The notes under the pieces: model-generated
The model's input: only the letters and a program-made list of their open reading frames with translations
Told to the model about the DNA's origin: nothing
Databases searched by the model: none
Translations under genes and position numbers: made by a program
In this document: positions 61,693 to 64,000 of the stretch, one piece after another
Position numbering within the stretch: the stretch's first letter is position 1
How the letters are laid out: each line of letters opens with the position of its first letter
Assembly: GCF_045038405.1 (NCBI RefSeq)
Contig: NZ_CP173660.1
Location: 248,001-312,000 of the forward strand
Direction: 5' to 3'
Source of the DNA: Sellimonas caecigallum
Lineage (GTDB): Bacteria; Bacillota; Clostridia; Lachnospirales; Lachnospiraceae
Length of the DNA stretch: 64,000 nt

Positions 61693-61725
61693 AAAAAGAG
61701 GCACAATTTCTTGTGCCCCTTTTTG
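61693..61725. terminator. Bidirectional terminator rqcH/galT
   Basis: GGCACAA/TTGTGCC stem with a TTTC loop, A tract before and T tract after. Confidence 0.9.
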
Positions 61726-61726
61726 A

Positions 61727-63217
61727 TTACAGTGTTTTGATAAACCGAAGGAAGGAATTTCTTCCTTCTTCTGTACATTTGTACACTCCCGCGTCTTCCA
61801 ACACTTTTACAAACACACTTCCGATCTCCTGCTCCAGGATTTCTTCGATGTTCTTTTCGTTGATCTGCTCATATTTTGGCAGGAACCCTTCTACCCAGTC
61901 TGCATGTTTTTCAATCTTTTCACAGCTCCGGATATCTTTTCCATTCAGAATATACTCTTTTAAAAGCTCCATCTCCTCTTTCAGTCGAGCCGGAAGTACT
62001 GCAAGTCCCATAACCTCGATCAGACCGATGTTTTCTTTTTTGATATGGTGATACTCCGCGTGCGGGTGGTACACGCCAAGCGGGTGTTCGCTCGTCGTAA
62101 TATTATTGCGAAGTGTCAAGTCGAGCTCGTACATTCCGTCTTTTCTTCGTGCGATCGGCGTGATCGTATTGTGTGGTTCCCCGTCTGTCTCAGCATAGAT
62201 AAATGCCTCCTCGTCTGTGTAGCTTCTCCATGCCTGCAGTACGTGGTCTGCAAGATCGATCAGTCTCTTCTCATCTTTGTGGCGGATGCGCAGAACAGAG
62301 AGCGGCCACTTGACGATTCCGGATTCCACATCTTCATATCCCGGTATGACAACTTCCTTTTCGATCGGAGCCTTTGCCATGGCGAAAGTATAGTGTCCGC
62401 CCTGGAAATGATCGTGGCTGAGGATCGATCCTCCTACGATCGGGAGATCTGCATTGGATCCAAGGAAATAGTGCGGGAACTGTTTTACGAAATCGAACAG
62501 TTTTGTAAATGCTGCCCTGTCAATCTTCATTGGCACATGTTTACCGTTAAATACGATACAGTGTTCATTGTAATATACGTACGGAGAATACTGGAATCCC
62601 CACTGAGAATCATTGATTGTGATCGGGATGATCCGGTGGTTTTCACGCGCCGGATGATCCAGGCGTCCTGCATATCCTTCATTTTCCACACAAAGCTGAC
62701 AGCTTGGATAACTTGTTGTCTTGGCATTTTTTGCCGCAGCGATGGCTTTCGGGTCTTTTTCCGGTTTGGAAAGATTGATCGTGATATCGATCTCGCCGTA
62801 CGGGCTGTCCACTTTCCATTTTTTATCTTTTTTCACGCGATACCTTCTGATGTAATCGCTGTCCTGGCTCAGCTTGTAGAAATACTCTGTAGCCGATTCC
62901 GGCGATTCTTCATACTTTTCAAAGAATTCCCTCTGCACCTGAGCCGGCCGTGGGACAAGGCAGTTCATGATTTTCGTATCAAAAAGATCACGGTAACCGA
63001 TGCTATCCTCAATCAACTCTCTTTTTACAGCTTCATCGAGGAGATCTTTTAACACTTCCTCCAGATTCACATCTTTGTATTCTTCCTGAGGCTCTTCATA
63101 GCTATCCTCATGAAACAGATCCAAAAGAAGATTTCTCGCATAAATTTTTTCACACTCTGGGAGCAGACCTGTCTCTACCCCGTATTGTATCAGCTTCTTT
63201 ATACTTTCATTCAGCAT
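61727..63217 (-). CDS. galT: UDP-glucose--hexose-1-phosphate uridylyltransferase, class II
   Basis: 496 residues, the long Firmicutes form of GalT in the Leloir pathway, unlike the 350-residue E. coli type. Seen: ITINLSKPEKDPKAIA near 145, YPSCQLCVENEGYAGR near 170 (metal-type Cys pair), PIVGGSILSHDHFQGG near 260 and LGVYHPHAEYHHIKKENIGLIEVMGLAVLP near 370. The ATG at 63217 is 11 bases from AAGGAG; a GTG at 63229 sits on that site and is rejected. It follows galK by 15 bases, so the two form a galactose-use operon. Confidence 0.94.
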   Translation of the reverse strand: MLNESIKKLIQYGVETGLLPECEKIYARNLLLDLFHEDSYEEPQEEYKDVNLEEVLKDLLDEAVKRELIEDSIGYRDLFDTKIMNCLVPRPAQVQREFFEKYEESPESATEYFYKLSQDSDYIRRYRVKKDKKWKVDSPYGEIDITINLSKPEKDPKAIAAAKNAKTTSYPSCQLCVENEGYAGRLDHPARENHRIIPITINDSQWGFQYSPYVYYNEHCIVFNGKHVPMKIDRAAFTKLFDFVKQFPHYFLGSNADLPIVGGSILSHDHFQGGHYTFAMAKAPIEKEVVIPGYEDVESGIVKWPLSVLRIRHKDEKRLIDLADHVLQAWRSYTDEEAFIYAETDGEPHNTITPIARRKDGMYELDLTLRNNITTSEHPLGVYHPHAEYHHIKKENIGLIEVMGLAVLPARLKEEMELLKEYILNGKDIRSCEKIEKHADWVEGFLPKYEQINEKNIEEILEQEIGSVFVKVLEDAGVYKCTEEGRNSFLRFIKTL

Positions 63218-63232
63218 TTCTTTACACACTCC

Positions 63233-64000
63233 TTACTCTACGACTCCGGCGCCATCTCCGATTTCCACTACGTAGAATTCTGCCTCGTGTCCTGTCTTTT
63301 CTTTGTATCCTTGTCCGACCTTTTCGATAAACATATCGACTGCATCATTTTTTACGATGCTGACCGTACATCCTCCGAATCCGCCTCCAGTAATACGGGA
63401 TCCTATTACTCCGTCAATCTCCCATGCCAGATCTACAAGGATATCGATTTCCTCACAGGATACTTCATAGTCGTCTCTCAGAGAAACATGGGATGCATTC
63501 ATCAGTTTCCCGAATTCTGTGATATTATTCTCTTTCAGAGCTTTTACCGCACGGATCGTCCTCTGATTTTCATAGACTGCATGTTTTGCACGTTTCCGGC
63601 AGATTTCATCAGAGATCGCATCTTTATGAGCCTCAAACTCTTCTTCTGTGAGATCCCCAAGTGTGTCAATGTCTGCCACTTTCTGGAGATCTTTGAGCGC
63701 TTTTTCACTTTCGTTTCTTCTGTCATTGTAGGCTGAATCCACGAGGCTGTGTTTTACCTTGCTGTTTGTGATCACGATTTTCGCATCCGGAAGTTTTACA
63801 GATGCATATTCGTATTTCAGCGTATTTGTATCAAGGAAAATCGCACAGTCTTTCTTTCCCATAGCCACCGCAAACTGATCCATGATTCCGCAGTTGCATC
63901 CATTATAATTGTTTTCGGAATACTGTCCGATCAAGGCGATTTCCGGCATGGAGATCTCGATTCCAAACAGGTCTTTTAACATCACTCCAATCAGTACTTC
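63233..64000 (-). CDS. galK: Galactokinase (3' part, runs off right edge)
   Basis: C-terminal 255 residues of a GHMP kinase that makes galactose-1-phosphate for galT. The part seen includes GIMDQFAVAMG with the catalytic Asp, and motif 3 GSRITGGGFGGCTVSIV near the end. The frame is open to the right edge (GAA at 63998-64000); the N-terminal GRINLIGEH motif and the P-loop PIGAGLSSSA lie outside the window. An internal ATG at 63985 is not a start. Confidence 0.96.
   Translation of the reverse strand, partial: EVLIGVMLKDLFGIEISMPEIALIGQYSENNYNGCNCGIMDQFAVAMGKKDCAIFLDTNTLKYEYASVKLPDAKIVITNSKVKHSLVDSAYNDRRNESEKALKDLQKVADIDTLGDLTEEEFEAHKDAISDEICRKRAKHAVYENQRTIRAVKALKENNITEFGKLMNASHVSLRDDYEVSCEEIDILVDLAWEIDGVIGSRITGGGFGGCTVSIVKNDAVDMFIEKVGQGYKEKTGHEAEFYVVEIGDGAGVVE

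Noticed and set aside
1..64000. CRISPR arrays, insertion sequences, prophage or integrase genes
   Set aside because: No regularly spaced repeats, transposase, recombinase or phage structural gene was recognised anywhere in the window.

Overview
The window looks like chromosomal core DNA from a spore-forming, low-GC Gram-positive of the class Clostridia, most likely family Lachnospiraceae. I base this on the spoVAF sporulation gene, T-box leaders, infC-rpmI-rplT order, RqcH, MetA of the acetyl type, the SpoVAF/GGGtGRT/NifU-like gene set, strong AGGAGG ribosome binding sites and near-consensus TTGACA-17-TATAAT promoters. No species was identified. There is no prophage, insertion sequence or CRISPR array; the only accessory-type module seen is a hicAB toxin-antitoxin pair.

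Layout. 1-5 kb: 5' part of dnaG, a two-domain polyphosphate:AMP phosphotransferase, two tandem tRNA-Leu(AAG) genes with duplicated promoters, and the infC-rpmI-rplT operon with an ATT start and a long leader. 5-11 kb: NSS transporter, SpoVAF, DegV, glyA, dut. 11-18 kb: a tryptophan uptake operon (trpXYZ) behind a Trp T-box, aroK and aroE divergent next to it, then an AI-2E family exporter with metA. 18-25 kb: DUF1540 protein, thrS and an aldo/keto reductase behind a Thr T-box, DUF218 and SEC-C proteins, small membrane protein, asnA, purA. 26-33 kb: cardiolipin synthase, acidic membrane protein, glgX-type debranching enzyme, radical SAM protein, NCS2 purine/xanthine permease, tRNA-Gly(CCC). 33-38 kb: a siderophore/haem-type iron ABC operon with a palindromic operator and a divergent AraC regulator. 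38-44 kb: rarA, nitroreductase, and a moxR-DUF58-transglutaminase operon whose transglutaminase gene is frameshifted. 44-50.6 kb: a 1191-residue MacB-like ABC transporter with repeats in its extracellular region, a second-type DnaK and a divergent TetR regulator sharing one bidirectional promoter. 50.6-55 kb: CapA family protein, hicAB with phased operators, and the poorly understood NifU-like/GGGtGRT pair. 55-64 kb: cinA, pgsA, rimO, rpoZ, gmk, yicC (one long minus-strand cluster), divergent rqcH, then galT and galK running off the right edge.

How it works together: amino-acid supply is a theme, with tRNA-sensing T-boxes gating Trp uptake and Thr-tRNA charging, and shikimate, serine/glycine, methionine and asparagine genes nearby. 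Translation and quality control (IF3, L35, L20, RimO, RqcH, DnaK paralogue, tRNAs) and cell envelope functions (cls, pgsA, transglutaminase, CapA, large ABC transporter) make up most of the rest. The least explained items are the GGGtGRT/NifU-like pair, the A34 tRNA-Leu twins, the repeat-bearing ABC transporter and the Thr T-box that covers a reductase.
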